From the NCBI RefSeq assembly GCF_000026365.1, contig NC_012993.1:1302001-1366000 (forward strand): a stretch of 64,000 bases of DNA. Direction: 5' to 3'. The translations under genes were made by a program, and so were the position numbers. Under the pieces are notes generated by a model, which saw nothing but the letters and a program-made list of their open reading frames with translations, had not been told where the DNA came from and did no database searches. The DNA comes from Zygosaccharomyces rouxii (lineage: Eukaryota; Ascomycota; Saccharomycetes; Saccharomycetales; Saccharomycetaceae). Below, piece after piece: positions 40,194-50,722 of this stretch (position 1 is the first letter of the stretch; each line of letters begins with the position of its first letter).

Positions 40194-42626
40194 ATGGCAG
40201 TTCGTGAACCCAGTGGACGTTCTTCGAGGTCTCAAAAGCGAATTAATTATAAGGAGAAGAATGAGAATGATTTGAAACCGGACATACTGGATTCTGATGA
40301 AGATGAAGATGAAAAGTCTAGTAGTGAAGAGACGAAAATCTGGTTAAAGGATGATGTGAAGGGAGACGACGTTGCGCTAGATTCAGATGAAAGTGAAGTG
40401 GAGGATGATGGCCAATTGAACCACTTGTTAGATCAAGCTAGGGAAAAGATAGATCAGAACACGGCCCGTGATAGTGATGAAGATGACGATGGTGAACCAG
40501 AAGATGATAGCGCCGTATCAATGAAGTTAGACAACTTGAACGAGTTCGTCAAGCAGAGCCAAGTTTATTCTGGTGTAATTGCTGATACATTATTGGAAAG
40601 ATCGAAGCAACGACAGGAGGAACAAGTGGTTCAAGAACCCGCCAAGAAAAAGGCAAGATCGATTACAGATTTCTTTAAGCCCAAGAATACAAAATTGGAC
40701 GATGAAGCCATTAAAAACCAACAACCCAATTTTTTGGAGAATTGTATTTTGAAACCTTACCAATTGGATGGGTTGAATTGGTTAATCACCCTGTATGAAA
40801 ATGGTCTTAATGGGATTCTAGCAGATGATATGGGGTTAGGTAAAACGATTCAAAGTATTGCTTTGTTAGCATTTATCTATGAAATGGATACAAAGGGACC
40901 CTTTTTGATTGCCGCACCTTTGAGTACAGTGGATAATTGGATCAATGAATTTGGTAGATTCGCGCCAAAAATCCCCGTTTTGAAATATTACCATTCTCAG
41001 GGCGCTAAGGAGAGATCAAAGCTTATAAAGCAATTTTTCAAAAAGACTGATGGACATGGTGTGGTGGTAACTTCATATGAGATTATTATTAGAGATGCAG
41101 ATTCAATTATGGCCAAAGAATGGAAATTTTTAATAGTTGATGAAGGACATCGTCTGAAAAATATCAATTGTAAATTGATTCAAGAATTGAAACGAATTAA
41201 TACTTCTAATAGACTCTTGTTGACCGGTACGCCGCTACAAAATAATTTGATAGAATTGTGGTCACTGTTAAATTTCATCATGCCAGATGTATTTGCAGAT
41301 TTCGAAATCTTTAACAAATGGTTTGACTTTAAGAGTTTAGATTTGGAGAGTTCATCCAAAAAATTGAGTAAAATGATTAATGATGAATTGGAAAAAAATT
41401 TGATTACCAACTTACATACAATTTTAAAACCATTTCTCCTAAGAAGAATGAAAAATGTGGTTCTTGCAGGTATTTTACCACCAAAGAGAGAGTATTTGAT
41501 TAATTGTTCGTTGACTCCCATTCAAAAGAAGTTTTACAGAATGGGACTTACTGGTAAATTAAAGAGGACTATTTTCAAGGAGATGGTTAAATCGTTTTTC
41601 ACTTTAAACACAGATTACGTGGGTCAAGTTTCCAATAAATCGATTAGAGATTTCATAAACTACAAATTGGATGGGGATTCCACTGAACAAGTGCCAGAAA
41701 TTTTACAAAATATGGATAAATTGTACGTGGAACATCTTTCGAAAGAATTTACCAATATTAAATTACAAAACATGATGATGCAACTACGACAGGTGGTTGA
41801 TTCCACCTTTCTATTTTATTTCCCCTTCATACATCCAGAGGATCTCACTTTAGAAGCATTGTTGAATTCCTCAGGTAAACTGCAAGTATTACAAAAATTG
41901 GTGCTTCCACTTGTTGAAAAGGGCCACAAAGTTTTAATCTTTAGTCAATTTATTCAAATGTTAGATTTACTTGAAGATTGGTGTGAATTAAACTCGTTGA
42001 ACGCATTAAGAATTGATGGTTCTGTAAACAACGACACTAGAAAAGAGCAGTTGGAGAAATTCGATAAAAAATCCAGTAAAGAACAAGTTTTCTTACTATC
42101 TACAAGAGCCGCTGGGCTCGGTATCAATTTAGCTGCCGCGGATACGGTTGTACTCTTTGACAGCGATTGGAATCCCCAAGTTGATTTACAGGCAATGGAC
42201 CGTTGCCATCGTATAGGCCAGACGAACCCCGTAATAGTGTATCGATTGTGTTGCGATAATACTGTAGAACATGTTATACTAACTAGAGCAACGAGCAAAA
42301 GAAGATTGGAAAAATTGGTTATTCAAATGGGTCAATTCAATACTTTGAAGAAGTTAGCCATGAATGAAAAATCATTTTTACAGATCAATACACCTAATGT
42401 AGCCAAACCTACCAATAAAGATCTCGTACAAGAATTATCGCAGCTATTAGTTACTGGTGAGTCTAGTATCGGGTTCCAGAACGCAGGTTTTAATGATGAC
42501 GACGGACAATTGACAGAACAAGAGCTGAAAGAATTGACAGATAGATCTCCTAAAGCCTACGAGGCAGATAGAACAGTGGACATGCCACACATTAGATTGT
42601 TTGAGACTACAAGAGGAGAAATTTAG
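40194..42626 (+). CDS. IRC5: Snf2-family ATPase Irc5 (LSH/HELLS group)
   Basis: The protein has 810 residues (853 in S. cerevisiae). An acidic N-terminal region precedes a Snf2 helicase core from about residue 185. Motif I is [12 protein letters not shown] (about 210-221), motif II is the unusual VDEGHRLKN (DEGH rather than DEAH), motif III is LLTGTPLQN, and motifs V-VI include [11 protein letters not shown] and MDRCHRIGQ. The split between the two lobes matches the LSH/Irc5 type. Irc5 helps cohesin loading and protects rDNA and replicating chromosomes. YFR038W homologue. Confidence 0.95.
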   Translation: MAVREPSGRSSRSQKRINYKEKNENDLKPDILDSDEDEDEKSSSEETKIWLKDDVKGDDVALDSDESEVEDDGQLNHLLDQAREKIDQNTARDSDEDDDGEPEDDSAVSMKLDNLNEFVKQSQVYSGVIADTLLERSKQRQEEQVVQEPAKKKARSITDFFKPKNTKLDDEAIKNQQPNFLENCILKPYQLDGLNWLITLYENGLNGILADDMGLGKTIQSIALLAFIYEMDTKGPFLIAAPLSTVDNWINEFGRFAPKIPVLKYYHSQGAKERSKLIKQFFKKTDGHGVVVTSYEIIIRDADSIMAKEWKFLIVDEGHRLKNINCKLIQELKRINTSNRLLLTGTPLQNNLIELWSLLNFIMPDVFADFEIFNKWFDFKSLDLESSSKKLSKMINDELEKNLITNLHTILKPFLLRRMKNVVLAGILPPKREYLINCSLTPIQKKFYRMGLTGKLKRTIFKEMVKSFFTLNTDYVGQVSNKSIRDFINYKLDGDSTEQVPEILQNMDKLYVEHLSKEFTNIKLQNMMMQLRQVVDSTFLFYFPFIHPEDLTLEALLNSSGKLQVLQKLVLPLVEKGHKVLIFSQFIQMLDLLEDWCELNSLNALRIDGSVNNDTRKEQLEKFDKKSSKEQVFLLSTRAAGLGINLAAADTVVLFDSDWNPQVDLQAMDRCHRIGQTNPVIVYRLCCDNTVEHVILTRATSKRRLEKLVIQMGQFNTLKKLAMNEKSFLQINTPNVAKPTNKDLVQELSQLLVTGESSIGFQNAGFNDDDGQLTEQELKELTDRSPKAYEADRTVDMPHIRLFETTRGEI

Positions 42627-43439
42627 TTATATAATGGTATTTACATAATTTAATCTTGTCGAAACAGTCCGAACGAAAGTCACAATGTACTCACAAAACG
42701 TTTATTTGGTACAGCGAGAAAACAACTCTGTCAAATTCTTTTGGTAGTCAAATTCTAGCTTAATCACATTAATACAAGCATCCTAACCACCTCCTGCTAA
42801 ATCTGGAATGTTCTCTTATTTCTTTCCTGCATATTTCTTTGCAGATTCTTGCCAGATCACCTCCATAACGTCTCCCCAAGAACCCACAGCACCTTCTACA
42901 ATACAACATATATACCAAAAAATAGCCAAGATTGAGGAGAGTACTATAATTGCTGTCTCAATGTCTCAAAAATTTTTCCCGGAGTTTTAAAATTATTCAT
43001 AGTATTTTTCACTAAACATTAATACACAAGCGCCTACATAACCGCCAAAACTGGCTTTAAAAACCAGCCCACCAGAGTAAACAAAGCCCGCGGAATCGAT
43101 TGGTGCCATCCATAATATCTCAAATCTACGTTAATACCACTTTAGCATTGTTCCCCAAGTCACGTGTACATCATTGATCACGAAATCCCTCTTTTTCCCT
43201 TTCTTTTCCTCCCCTTCAACTTTGCGGCCCCTTTAAAAGAAGAAGAGTGCTGAAACCTTAAAGGTAAAGACTACGTTAAACTGCTGAATTCACCATCAAC
43301 ACTCTCTTACCCCGGGTCAAATTGGTTATAGATAGTTTCAAATCTTGGGATTACTTGGAATTGGTGGGAAGAGAGAGTAACAAACGTCTATCGGAGGTCC
43401 ATTCAGAGTTATTTTGCTTCGTTTCACTTAAAGTATACT
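42627..43439. other. Intergenic gap IRC5-BCY1, with possible gene remnant
   Basis: This is an 813-base gap. The minus strand carries protein-like open stretches at 42816-42965 and 42993-43109 in one frame, interrupted by three stops (see findings). CACGTG lies at 43161-43166 in the BCY1 promoter, with a C/T-rich tract near 43188-43215. No gene is called with confidence. Confidence 0.4.
42816..43109 (-). pseudogene. Possible decayed or cryptically spliced small membrane-protein gene
   Basis: From an ATG at 43109 a 38-codon frame reads a Gly-rich hydrophobic peptide opening MAPIDSAGFVYSGG and stops at 42993. The same frame, after two further stops, reopens at 42965 for 49 codons: a hydrophobic segment (IIVLSSILAIFWYICC) followed by a charged tail ending SAKKYAGKK and a stop at 42816. 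The shared frame and membrane-protein-like composition suggest one former gene. No GTATGT or TACTAAC is present to support a standard intron. Chance open frames remain quite possible. Confidence 0.25.
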
Positions 43440-44798
43440 ATGTCATTGTCTAGAAGTCAGAAGATCGAATTAGAATTATTTGAAGCAGAAGTTAATAGGC
43501 ACAAACCCGCAGATTTCTTACAATTCTCTGCCAATTACTTCAATAAAAGGTTAGAACAACAACGTTTGTTTGCCAAGAGGCAAGAGTCAGTGGCAGAATC
43601 GAAAGGGGTCGTTTTGTTTCCACAGGTATCTGAACAAGAATCTTCCGCAGCAGCAGACCTGTCAAAGAATGATGTACAAGAGGAACAAGGTGATGATCTT
43701 GCGGACGTGACTTTTAAGAGTCCATTTGTTGGTCAGGATCCACATTCGACGTCATCTTCTCAAAAAGGTAGTGGTCAAGGGATCTTTAAAGGAGGATTTA
43801 ACGTGGGGCAAGAAGCAAGCCATAGGGCTGGATCCCCTATGGGACCTCGTTCCAATGACGATAGTGGTGATGATAACAAGAACAATCAGAGTCAATTCAA
43901 GAGACATACGGGGAATTACAAATCATTGCCAACGAATTTTAACGCTGAAAGACGTACAAGTGTTAGTGCAGAAACTTTCCAACCAGGTAGCTTAGATAAT
44001 TGGACGCCTCCCTATTATGTGGAAAAGACTCCGGAACAATTAGATCGGTTATTTAAAGCCGTTGGTGGGAACTTTCTTTTCAACAAATTGGATACGGATT
44101 CAAAGAAACTAATCATCAATGCCCTAGAGGAGAAAAGAGTTGACAAAGGTACGGAAATTATCAAACAGGGTGATGAAGGTGATTTCTTCTACGTAGTAGA
44201 AAAGGGTACTGTAGACTTTTTTGTCAACCATCATAAGGTAAATACTTCGAATGCGGGGTCAAGTTTTGGTGAATTGGCATTAATGTACAACAGTCCTCGT
44301 GCCTCTACGGTTATTGCACAAACCGAATGTGTACTATGGGCACTTGACAGACTGACTTTCCGTAAGATACTACTGGGTAGCTCCTTCCAAAAGAGACTAA
44401 TGTATGATGAATTGTTGAAGAATATGCCAATTCTACAATCTCTAACGACTTATGACAGAGCCAAATTAGCAGATGCCCTCGATACAGAATATTATGAACC
44501 TGGTCAGGAAATCGTTCGTGAAGGTGACGTTGGTGAAAATTTCTATTTGATTGAATATGGTGAATGTGATATCTCTAAAAAGGGTCAGGGTGTTATTAAC
44601 CATCTGAATGCTCATGATTATTTTGGTGAAATCGCCCTTTTGAATGATTTACCAAGACAAGCGACCGTTACAGCTACTAAGAGAACAAAGGTTGCCACTC
44701 TGGGTAAGAGTGGATTTCAAAGATTGCTAGGACCTGCAGTTGAAGTTTTGAAATTAAATGATCCAACTGGTAAATCTAGGGGATTGGCGGCTGCTTAA
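43440..44798 (+). CDS. BCY1: Regulatory subunit of cAMP-dependent protein kinase
   Basis: The protein has 452 residues (416 in S. cerevisiae). An N-terminal dimerisation/docking helix is followed by a polar linker, the inhibitory site RRTSVS (residues 171-176), and two cyclic-nucleotide-binding domains. The phosphate-binding cassettes are [15 protein letters not shown] and [15 protein letters not shown], with the Glu and Arg that bind cAMP intact in both. Bcy1 inhibits Tpk catalytic subunits until cAMP binds, linking glucose signalling to growth. The Ser in the inhibitory site makes it substrate-like (type II). YIL033C homologue. Confidence 0.97.
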   Translation: MSLSRSQKIELELFEAEVNRHKPADFLQFSANYFNKRLEQQRLFAKRQESVAESKGVVLFPQVSEQESSAAADLSKNDVQEEQGDDLADVTFKSPFVGQDPHSTSSSQKGSGQGIFKGGFNVGQEASHRAGSPMGPRSNDDSGDDNKNNQSQFKRHTGNYKSLPTNFNAERRTSVSAETFQPGSLDNWTPPYYVEKTPEQLDRLFKAVGGNFLFNKLDTDSKKLIINALEEKRVDKGTEIIKQGDEGDFFYVVEKGTVDFFVNHHKVNTSNAGSSFGELALMYNSPRASTVIAQTECVLWALDRLTFRKILLGSSFQKRLMYDELLKNMPILQSLTTYDRAKLADALDTEYYEPGQEIVREGDVGENFYLIEYGECDISKKGQGVINHLNAHDYFGEIALLNDLPRQATVTATKRTKVATLGKSGFQRLLGPAVEVLKLNDPTGKSRGLAAA

Positions 44799-45030
44799 AG
44801 GGGGAGAAGTAAAGAAAGGTATGATGATAACCAAATAATAATTACAACAACAATAATAATTAGAAAAAAAAATTTTTTTTACTTTACTTTATTTTTTAAA
44901 ACACAGAGGGAAGACTTGAAAGCATCGTATGTGCTTTAGGTCTAATGGCACAATCCCTTCAGCGTTTGTATATATGTCTAAATTTGTACAAGCGTTTGTT
45001 CCGCATGAACACATTATCATGACTCTTCGT

Positions 45031-45062
45031 TATCTTTTTATCTTTTTATCTTTTTATCTTTT
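45031..45062. repeat. Tandem octamer TATCTTTT, four copies
   Basis: Four exact copies of TATCTTTT, followed by a degenerate fifth, lie in the short gap just beyond the ERG28 stop. This is a small microsatellite-like tract. Confidence 0.85.
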
Positions 45063-45072
45063 GATCTTTATT

Positions 45073-45519
45073 TTACCAACTTGATCCAGTGTAGTACTCT
45101 TTTTGATAAAACATCCATGTCAAAGATGTAGTTGCAACTACGAGTGGTCCCAAAATACCCTTACCGATTTTGCAAGTACGGTAAATCAATAATTCACTGG
45201 AGAAATGCAATAACGCAATGCTGTAAGAGATAAATGTCAATTGGAAGATATGATTTTCATTCAAGTGAAAGGCACCGTAAAGACGAATAAAACTTGAAAT
45301 TAGCGTCCAGGTACCAAAAGTTCTTGCACTCAATGGCGTGACTTCTTGTGGGCTGTTTTCGTATACCTGACGGGTCAATTCAAGGCCTGATATATAGGTC
45401 TGTAGTGAATTGAATACAGAGACGACAGATATGAATAAAAGCCATTTGGGCAAATATCCAGATGGCATGGTTGCCAATTTAGCTGATGTACAATCAATTA
45501 CTTGCTGAAATGAAATCAT
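45073..45519 (-). CDS. ERG28: Ergosterol biosynthesis scaffold Erg28
   Basis: The protein has 148 residues, the same as S. cerevisiae Erg28, with four predicted membrane segments and the family signature LSARTFGTWTLISSFIRLY. Erg28 anchors the C-4 demethylation enzymes Erg25, Erg26 and Erg27 together at the ER. Homologue of YER044C; its insertion between BCY1 (YIL033C) and CAP2 (YIL034C) shows interleaving of the chromosome V and IX series. It is divergent from CAP2 with 165 bases between. Confidence 0.96.
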   Translation of the reverse strand: MISFQQVIDCTSAKLATMPSGYLPKWLLFISVVSVFNSLQTYISGLELTRQVYENSPQEVTPLSARTFGTWTLISSFIRLYGAFHLNENHIFQLTFISYSIALLHFSSELLIYRTCKIGKGILGPLVVATTSLTWMFYQKEYYTGSSW

Positions 45520-45684
45520 GGGTTAGCAGAGCTCTCTTAGTATAATTTTTATTATTCTTATTGTGTGAAGACTTGATTCAAGTTGGTGAAACGTTGGCAT
45601 AAAAAAGCCTAGCGAAAAGGAGTTTAAAGGGTTAACGAACAACATGATACTACTAACACAAACGAGGAAAACTGAGAAAAAAAG

Positions 45685-46515
45685 ATGAGTTCAGAGCAAT
45701 CGTTTGACGCAGCTCTAGATTTACTTCGTAGATTGGATCCCAATCGTCTGGAAGAGCATCTGCAGAATTTGATTCAATTGGAACCAAGTTTAGCCGAAGA
45801 TCTTTTATCCTCAGTGGATACGCCATTACAAGTAAAAAAGGATCCTAAATCTTCTCACAGAGAATACCTATGTTGTGATTACAACCGTGACATTGATTCT
45901 CATAGATCACCATGGTCCAATGTGTATTTCCCAGAATTGTCAGCTGAAGATTTGAAAGAGAGTCCCTTTCCATCAGAATCTCTTAGAGAGTTAGAAGTTC
46001 TTGCCAATGATTCTTTTGACATCTACAGAGATCTCTATTACGAAGGTGGTATCTCTAGTGTCTACTTGTGGGAATTAGATGAAGAGAATCCACAAGACTA
46101 TGCCGGTGTTGTTCTTTTCAAAAAAGGTGATCAATCTCTAAGTAATTGGGACAGTATTCATGTTGTAGAAGCTACCCATAGTGGCCAAGATGTCACCTAT
46201 CGTTTGACATCAACTATTATCCTATACTTGGATAAAGCCAAACAAATGACATTATCAGGAAATCTAACCAGACAGACGGAGAAAAAAGCTACAATTCCTG
46301 CCGAAGGCAATGCAGAACATAGACATGTTGCTGAAGTAACCAATCTGGGTACTTTAGTGGAAGATGTGGAAATTCAAATGAGAACAATGCTTGAATCTGT
46401 CTATTTCGAAAAGACAAGAGATATTTTTCACGAAACCAAGAATAGTGTTGTTTCTGTCGAGGGCCAAAATAAGGAAGCACACCAGGAAATCATTAAGGGT
46501 ATTCAGGGCATGTAG
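45685..46515 (+). CDS. CAP2: F-actin capping protein beta subunit
   Basis: The protein has 276 residues (287 in S. cerevisiae). It begins with the beta-subunit helix region DAALDLLRRLDPNRLEEHL and contains LCCDYNRDIDSHRSPWSN, the conserved capping-protein beta signature, and a C-terminal helix that binds the barbed end. It forms a heterodimer with Cap1 at cortical actin patches. YIL034C homologue, in tandem with CKA1. Confidence 0.97.
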   Translation: MSSEQSFDAALDLLRRLDPNRLEEHLQNLIQLEPSLAEDLLSSVDTPLQVKKDPKSSHREYLCCDYNRDIDSHRSPWSNVYFPELSAEDLKESPFPSESLRELEVLANDSFDIYRDLYYEGGISSVYLWELDEENPQDYAGVVLFKKGDQSLSNWDSIHVVEATHSGQDVTYRLTSTIILYLDKAKQMTLSGNLTRQTEKKATIPAEGNAEHRHVAEVTNLGTLVEDVEIQMRTMLESVYFEKTRDIFHETKNSVVSVEGQNKEAHQEIIKGIQGM

Positions 46516-46848
46516 AAATACTGATCCTAGCCATCGATTCTATTCATTATAGTTTGAATTCAATATCTTAGTAGATCCACAATCATTTGAAACGGCACTC
46601 TTGAATTTTTTTTTTTTTTTTTTTTTTTTTTCAACATGAAATTTTTGGATTGACAAAGCTGGAGGAGGACCTCGTTAAAAAGACAGGAAAGGGTTTGAAA
46701 CACTCTTAGTAGTCAGAAGATAGATAGACCATAGGGCTTGAAGTTGCTCAGGGAGCACTTTTATAGGGACCAGTAACGATAACAGTAATAATAAAAAAAA
46801 AGTTTTCGTCAGAAAATTCATTTCTTTTTCAAATCCAATCCAACCTAG
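46516..46848. other. Intergenic gap: CKA1 promoter
   Basis: A 333-base gap holding the 26-T run listed separately and an A-rich stretch just before the CKA1 ATG. No specific factor site is clear. Confidence 0.45.
46606..46631. repeat. Poly(T) run of 26 bases
   Basis: Twenty-six consecutive T lie about 220 bases upstream of the CKA1 ATG. Long poly(dA:dT) tracts keep promoters nucleosome-poor in yeasts. Confidence 0.85.
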
Positions 46849-47982
46849 ATGAAGTGTAAGAAATGGTCACAGGCTCGTGTTTATTCAGATGCCAACCAGA
46901 GGCGAGATCAGGATTATTGGGATTATGAGAATTCGACAATCAAATGGTCAACCAACAACAGGTTCTATGAAATCGAGAACAAAGTGGGGAGGGGTAAATA
47001 TTCCGAGGTATTTCAAGGTGTTCAATTAAGCACACGTCGAAGTATTGTGATAAAAATGTTAAAACCTGTGAAGAAGAAGAAGATTAAACGTGAGATTAAG
47101 ATCCTTCTGAATCTCTCTAATGAAGAACATCCACCTACGTCGGAGAAATTTAATAAAGTCAGTTATTATACGAATCAAAAAGATGAAGCCCTTCAATATA
47201 TGAGAACTTATCTTTATGATTTACCGCATAATGGACATGAAAATATTGTTCAATTATTGGATGTGGTAAGGGATCCAATTTCAAGGACACCAGCCCTAGT
47301 ATTTGAACATGTTAATAATATCGATTTCCGCATTCTTTATCCCAAGTTGACCGATATGGATATGAGATTTTACATGTTTGAACTTCTGAAAGCTCTTGAT
47401 TACTGTCATTCCATGGGGATCATGCATAGGGATGTTAAGCCACATAATGTAATGATTGATCATAAGCACAAAAAATTGAGATTAATCGATTGGGGGCTTG
47501 CAGAATATTACCATGCCAATATGGAATACAACGTACGTGTTGCATCTAGATTTTTCAAAGGTCCAGAATTACTAGTGGATTATAGAATGTACGATTATTC
47601 CCTTGACCTTTGGTCGTTTGGTACTATGCTAGCCTCATTAGTTTTCCAGAAGGAGCCATTTTTCCATGGAACTAGTAATACCGATCAGTTGGTTAAAATT
47701 GTACGTGTATTGGGCAGCGAGGATTTTGAGAAGTATTTGCTCAAATATGAAATAACACTACCCAGTGAATTTCATGATATGGACCAATACATCAGAAGAC
47801 CTTGGCGTCGGTTTATCAATGATTCAAATCGACACTTGAGTGATAATGACGAAGTGATAGATCTTTTAGACAACTTACTGAGATACGACCACGCGGAACG
47901 ACTCACTGCCAGGGAAGCTATGGGTCACCCTTGGTTTGAACCAATACGCAATGGGGCATACGATCTTCCAGCGGGTAAGTAA
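46849..47982 (+). CDS. CKA1: Casein kinase 2 catalytic subunit alpha
   Basis: The protein has 377 residues (372 in S. cerevisiae). It is a complete CMGC kinase: Gly-loop [11 protein letters not shown], a basic substrate cluster [11 protein letters not shown], catalytic loop [11 protein letters not shown] (about 192-202) and the CK2-specific [10 protein letters not shown] in place of DFG. The small insertion after the basic cluster (around residues 85-120) is typical of yeast Cka1. CK2 phosphorylates acidic sites in many nuclear and cytosolic proteins. YIL035C homologue. The CKA2 paralogue is unlinked in S. cerevisiae; position favours CKA1. Confidence 0.95.
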   Translation: MKCKKWSQARVYSDANQRRDQDYWDYENSTIKWSTNNRFYEIENKVGRGKYSEVFQGVQLSTRRSIVIKMLKPVKKKKIKREIKILLNLSNEEHPPTSEKFNKVSYYTNQKDEALQYMRTYLYDLPHNGHENIVQLLDVVRDPISRTPALVFEHVNNIDFRILYPKLTDMDMRFYMFELLKALDYCHSMGIMHRDVKPHNVMIDHKHKKLRLIDWGLAEYYHANMEYNVRVASRFFKGPELLVDYRMYDYSLDLWSFGTMLASLVFQKEPFFHGTSNTDQLVKIVRVLGSEDFEKYLLKYEITLPSEFHDMDQYIRRPWRRFINDSNRHLSDNDEVIDLLDNLLRYDHAERLTAREAMGHPWFEPIRNGAYDLPAGK

Positions 47983-48079
47983 GTAAGTATGCTAATTAAG
48001 TATAGTTTTATTTCATTTTTTTTATTCTTTTTTTTCTCCCTTACGGATCTGACTGGTAATCAATCCTTCTTCTTCAGCT

Positions 48080-49200
48080 TCATTTGTGTTCAAGATGGAC
48101 TGACCAATCGGGCCAATGACACAATCTGAATTTAGCTATTAGATCCAAATCGCCAGTAACCAGAATGGTAGATTGTACATTTAATCGGTCTGTTTGAGCC
48201 TCAGTTGGTTTAGGGTGATGATGAGGCCAATGGACTTTATCGATCAACGTTAAAAGTTCCATCACAATTAATCTCAATGAGTGGGTCTTTTCCTGATTCG
48301 AGCCTACTCCCTTTTTCAGAGCGGCAAACAATTCATTAGTATATTTGTGAGACATGTTTCGAGATCGATTCAAATATCGGTTTCTGAATGCGGAATTGGC
48401 GGTTGATGCCGTGGAATGACTAGCTTTACTTGAATCACGGTGTGCCAAGAGAACATGAACTAAGCTCTCCAAAACCAAACAAATTTTACCAAAAGCCACA
48501 CAAACGAGTGAACTCTGTTCTATTTTAGATTGCAATTCCAATACCTGACGCACTGTGTCAAAATGTAATGTACACATACGATTCAGTTGGAAGCTTTCAT
48601 GGAAAGTAGACCCCAAGGGGACAAATTTAGCGGTTGACTTAGGGGGCCTCTCTCTAATGGTAACAAGCTCACTTTTCACAAATTTTATAATCATGACATC
48701 TGTAAGAAAGTTGGACTGTTTGCAATGAAAGCAACTAAATGAGATGAGAAACATTTGGAAACATTGGAAAAGACGTAAAATATCACCGGGGTCCTTCTTT
48801 AATGATAAAATGATTGCCAACAATTTATAATTTGGCCAAAACCATCGTAAGACATCACTATCAGAAACATCATCGCCAAAGGATTTTTGAATATCGATAT
48901 TACCTTTCAGGGATTTGTCATTTTGATATTGATAAACCGACTCCAAATGCATGAGCAAAGATCTGTTAAGTTTCAAATGCGATAATTCTTGGGGAACTAT
49001 ACCATCGATGTTACCACCAACTGGTAACTGTATTGGTGGTTGAATAACATCTTGTAATTTCCCCCATAATTGAGGGTTACGAAATTTGATAACTGCCAAA
49101 CCCTTAAAAATTGGTGACGTTAGTAAAAAGATAACAAAAACCAAATATTATTTAACACAATCATTCCTTTTACACATACGATAATCCAGTCTTCGTCCAT
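48080..49200 (-). CDS. MEI4: Meiotic double-strand-break protein Mei4 (two exons)
   Basis: Exon 1 is 49200-49180 (seven codons, MDEDWII). The intron is 49179-49103 (77 nt), with 5' splice site GTATGT (49179-49174), branch site TACTAAC (49125-49119) and acceptor AAG. Exon 2 is 49102-48080. Splicing joins in frame to give 347 residues, mostly helical. S. cerevisiae MEI4 (YER044C-A, 408 aa) also has a short intron near its start and sits between ERG28 and ACA1, as here. Mei4 acts with Rec114 and Mer2 to promote Spo11 breaks on meiotic chromosome axes. A URS1-like site lies upstream. Identity rests on gene structure and position more than on motifs. Confidence 0.82.
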
Positions 49201-49284
49201 GCTGTGTTGTGGGGAGGAAAAATGAAACATTTGGAAAGACGCCTCCTCTTATATACTCCTCCGCGGCTTGCCGCTGAACCTTGC

Positions 49285-49294
49285 TAACCGCCGA
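49285..49294 (-). promoter_or_regulatory. URS1-like (Ume6) site of MEI4
   Basis: TAACCGCCGA differs by one base from the URS1 consensus TAGCCGCCGA. It lies about 85-95 bases upstream of the MEI4 ATG, the usual position for early-meiotic genes repressed by Ume6 in mitosis and activated with Ime1. Confidence 0.5.
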
Positions 49295-49436
49295 CTGATA
49301 CGTGTCAAGACAATAAGAAAAAGGACGAAACATAAACAACGGCTCACCACTACTAATCATCAGCATATTCTCTGCTCCGCTCGTCGACTGCCTTCAACCA
49401 TGACCAAGACAAACCAGAATCGCCCATTGACGGCTA

Positions 49437-49466
49437 TTCGATTTCGATTTCGATTTCGATTTCGAT
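49437..49466. repeat. Tandem hexamer TTCGAT, five copies
   Basis: Five exact head-to-tail copies of TTCGAT lie between MEI4 and the bZIP gene. A short hexanucleotide microsatellite. Confidence 0.9.
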
Positions 49467-49738
49467 CCCAAATTTGTTAAACTCCCGATCTTCACAATCT
49501 CGCAAATTGCAACCTTTCTCTAAGCAGAGGATCTCGTATAAACATACCCTTATCACCAAATAAGCTTTGAGATGAACCACTATAACCTTATTTTACCCTC
49601 TTATAACCAGTTTTTCCCTTATAATAAGAGCATATTATCTACATATATTACCAGTTTAACAATTTTTATAGAGTCGTCTCTCCAAAGACAAATAAAAAAA
49701 TATAATCTACAGCCTTAAAAATTGAAATGAAAGTCCCC

Positions 49739-50722
49739 CTAAGTCTCCATCTTCACCACAAGCCCGCTGTCATCCACTTCACTTACACCTGAATCAATTC
49801 TTAGCATACTCTCAATAATTTTAAGAGATTCCCTTTCGTTGGACGCGCATCTACCTAAATGGCCTTCAAAAAAAGTCTTAAACTTCGTTACTAATTTTTC
49901 ATAGTAGTCCAACTTTTTCTTCATTACTCTATTTTCTTCAGCCAATACATCAAAATCCTTTTGTAGTTGAACTTGTGCCACCTTTTTACGTTGCCTACAT
50001 TTATAGGCTGCCACACGGTTTCTTTCTAACATTCTTGCCCTCTTCCAGCCTGAAGTACCAGGTGCAGGAGTACTACTAGAACTACTATTACTCCTTGTCA
50101 TAGGGATCGATGGCGGTGGATTTTGACCAGCTGGTACCGACGATGTCTGTGGCTTTAAGGAAGATATCCCATGATCATCTAGGTTCGGTGGAAATTGCGG
50201 CGCTTGGTGCATTTGCTGAGTTGATGATGCATGGTGTGTCATCGGTGGCATGGGCGGTACCTGTGATTCATAAAGATTTTCCACAGTCTCTACATCTTCT
50301 CCTAGCTGACCGATTTGACCGTTACCTATACTGATTCTTCTCCTTCTTATCGGTTCATCATACTGTGCTATACTTGACTGAAAAATTGGTGGATTTGTCA
50401 TTGGCAAATGGGTAACATCAACGCCAGAGAAAAAGGGTGATAGTGCCTCTTGAATTTGTCTATCGTTTAAAGCATGCGAATTCGGTTGACTAAAAATACT
50501 GTTGCACTTCTCTCGAAGCAATTCTTGGTTCCACAGATCAAATGGAACTTCGCCACCGTTAATATTATTATTGTTATTGTTGTTACTAACGTCAACGCTG
50601 CCAGTATTACCGTCACCGTTATTGTTGTTTCTACTGTTGTTGTTGTTGTTATTATTATTACTGCCGTCACTAACAGGCACAACAAAACTTGGAGATACAC
50701 CTGTTAGCGCTGTATGATTCAT
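49739..50722 (-). CDS. CST6: bZIP transcription factor of the ATF/CREB type (Cst6/Aca1)
   Basis: The protein has 327 residues, shorter than S. cerevisiae Cst6 (587) or Aca1 (489). The bZIP domain is at about residues 228-290: basic region KRARMLERNRVAAYKCRQRKK followed by a leucine zipper. The N-terminal part has Asn runs (about residues 20-55) and Ser/Pro-rich sequence. S. cerevisiae keeps YIL036W (CST6) and YER045C (ACA1) as duplicates; this single gene lies where the two series meet. Cst6 acts at CRE sites in CO2 response and non-fermentable carbon use. A CRE lies in its own promoter. Confidence 0.88.
   Translation of the reverse strand: MNHTALTGVSPSFVVPVSDGSNNNNNNNNSRNNNNGDGNTGSVDVSNNNNNNNINGGEVPFDLWNQELLREKCNSIFSQPNSHALNDRQIQEALSPFFSGVDVTHLPMTNPPIFQSSIAQYDEPIRRRRISIGNGQIGQLGEDVETVENLYESQVPPMPPMTHHASSTQQMHQAPQFPPNLDDHGISSLKPQTSSVPAGQNPPPSIPMTRSNSSSSSTPAPGTSGWKRARMLERNRVAAYKCRQRKKVAQVQLQKDFDVLAEENRVMKKKLDYYEKLVTKFKTFFEGHLGRCASNERESLKIIESMLRIDSGVSEVDDSGLVVKMET

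Larger units (their letters stand above)
49201..49738. other. Intergenic gap: MEI4 promoter and bZIP gene 3' region
   Basis: The gap holds the URS1-like site and the TTCGAT repeat, then AT-rich DNA up to the bZIP stop. A plus-strand frame at 49268-49480 runs through the hexamer repeat and is not a gene. Confidence 0.45.

Noticed and set aside
49148..49366. 72-codon minus-strand ORF overlapping the MEI4 first exon
   Set aside because: It is in a different frame from MEI4 exon 1, and the exact splice signals explain the region better.
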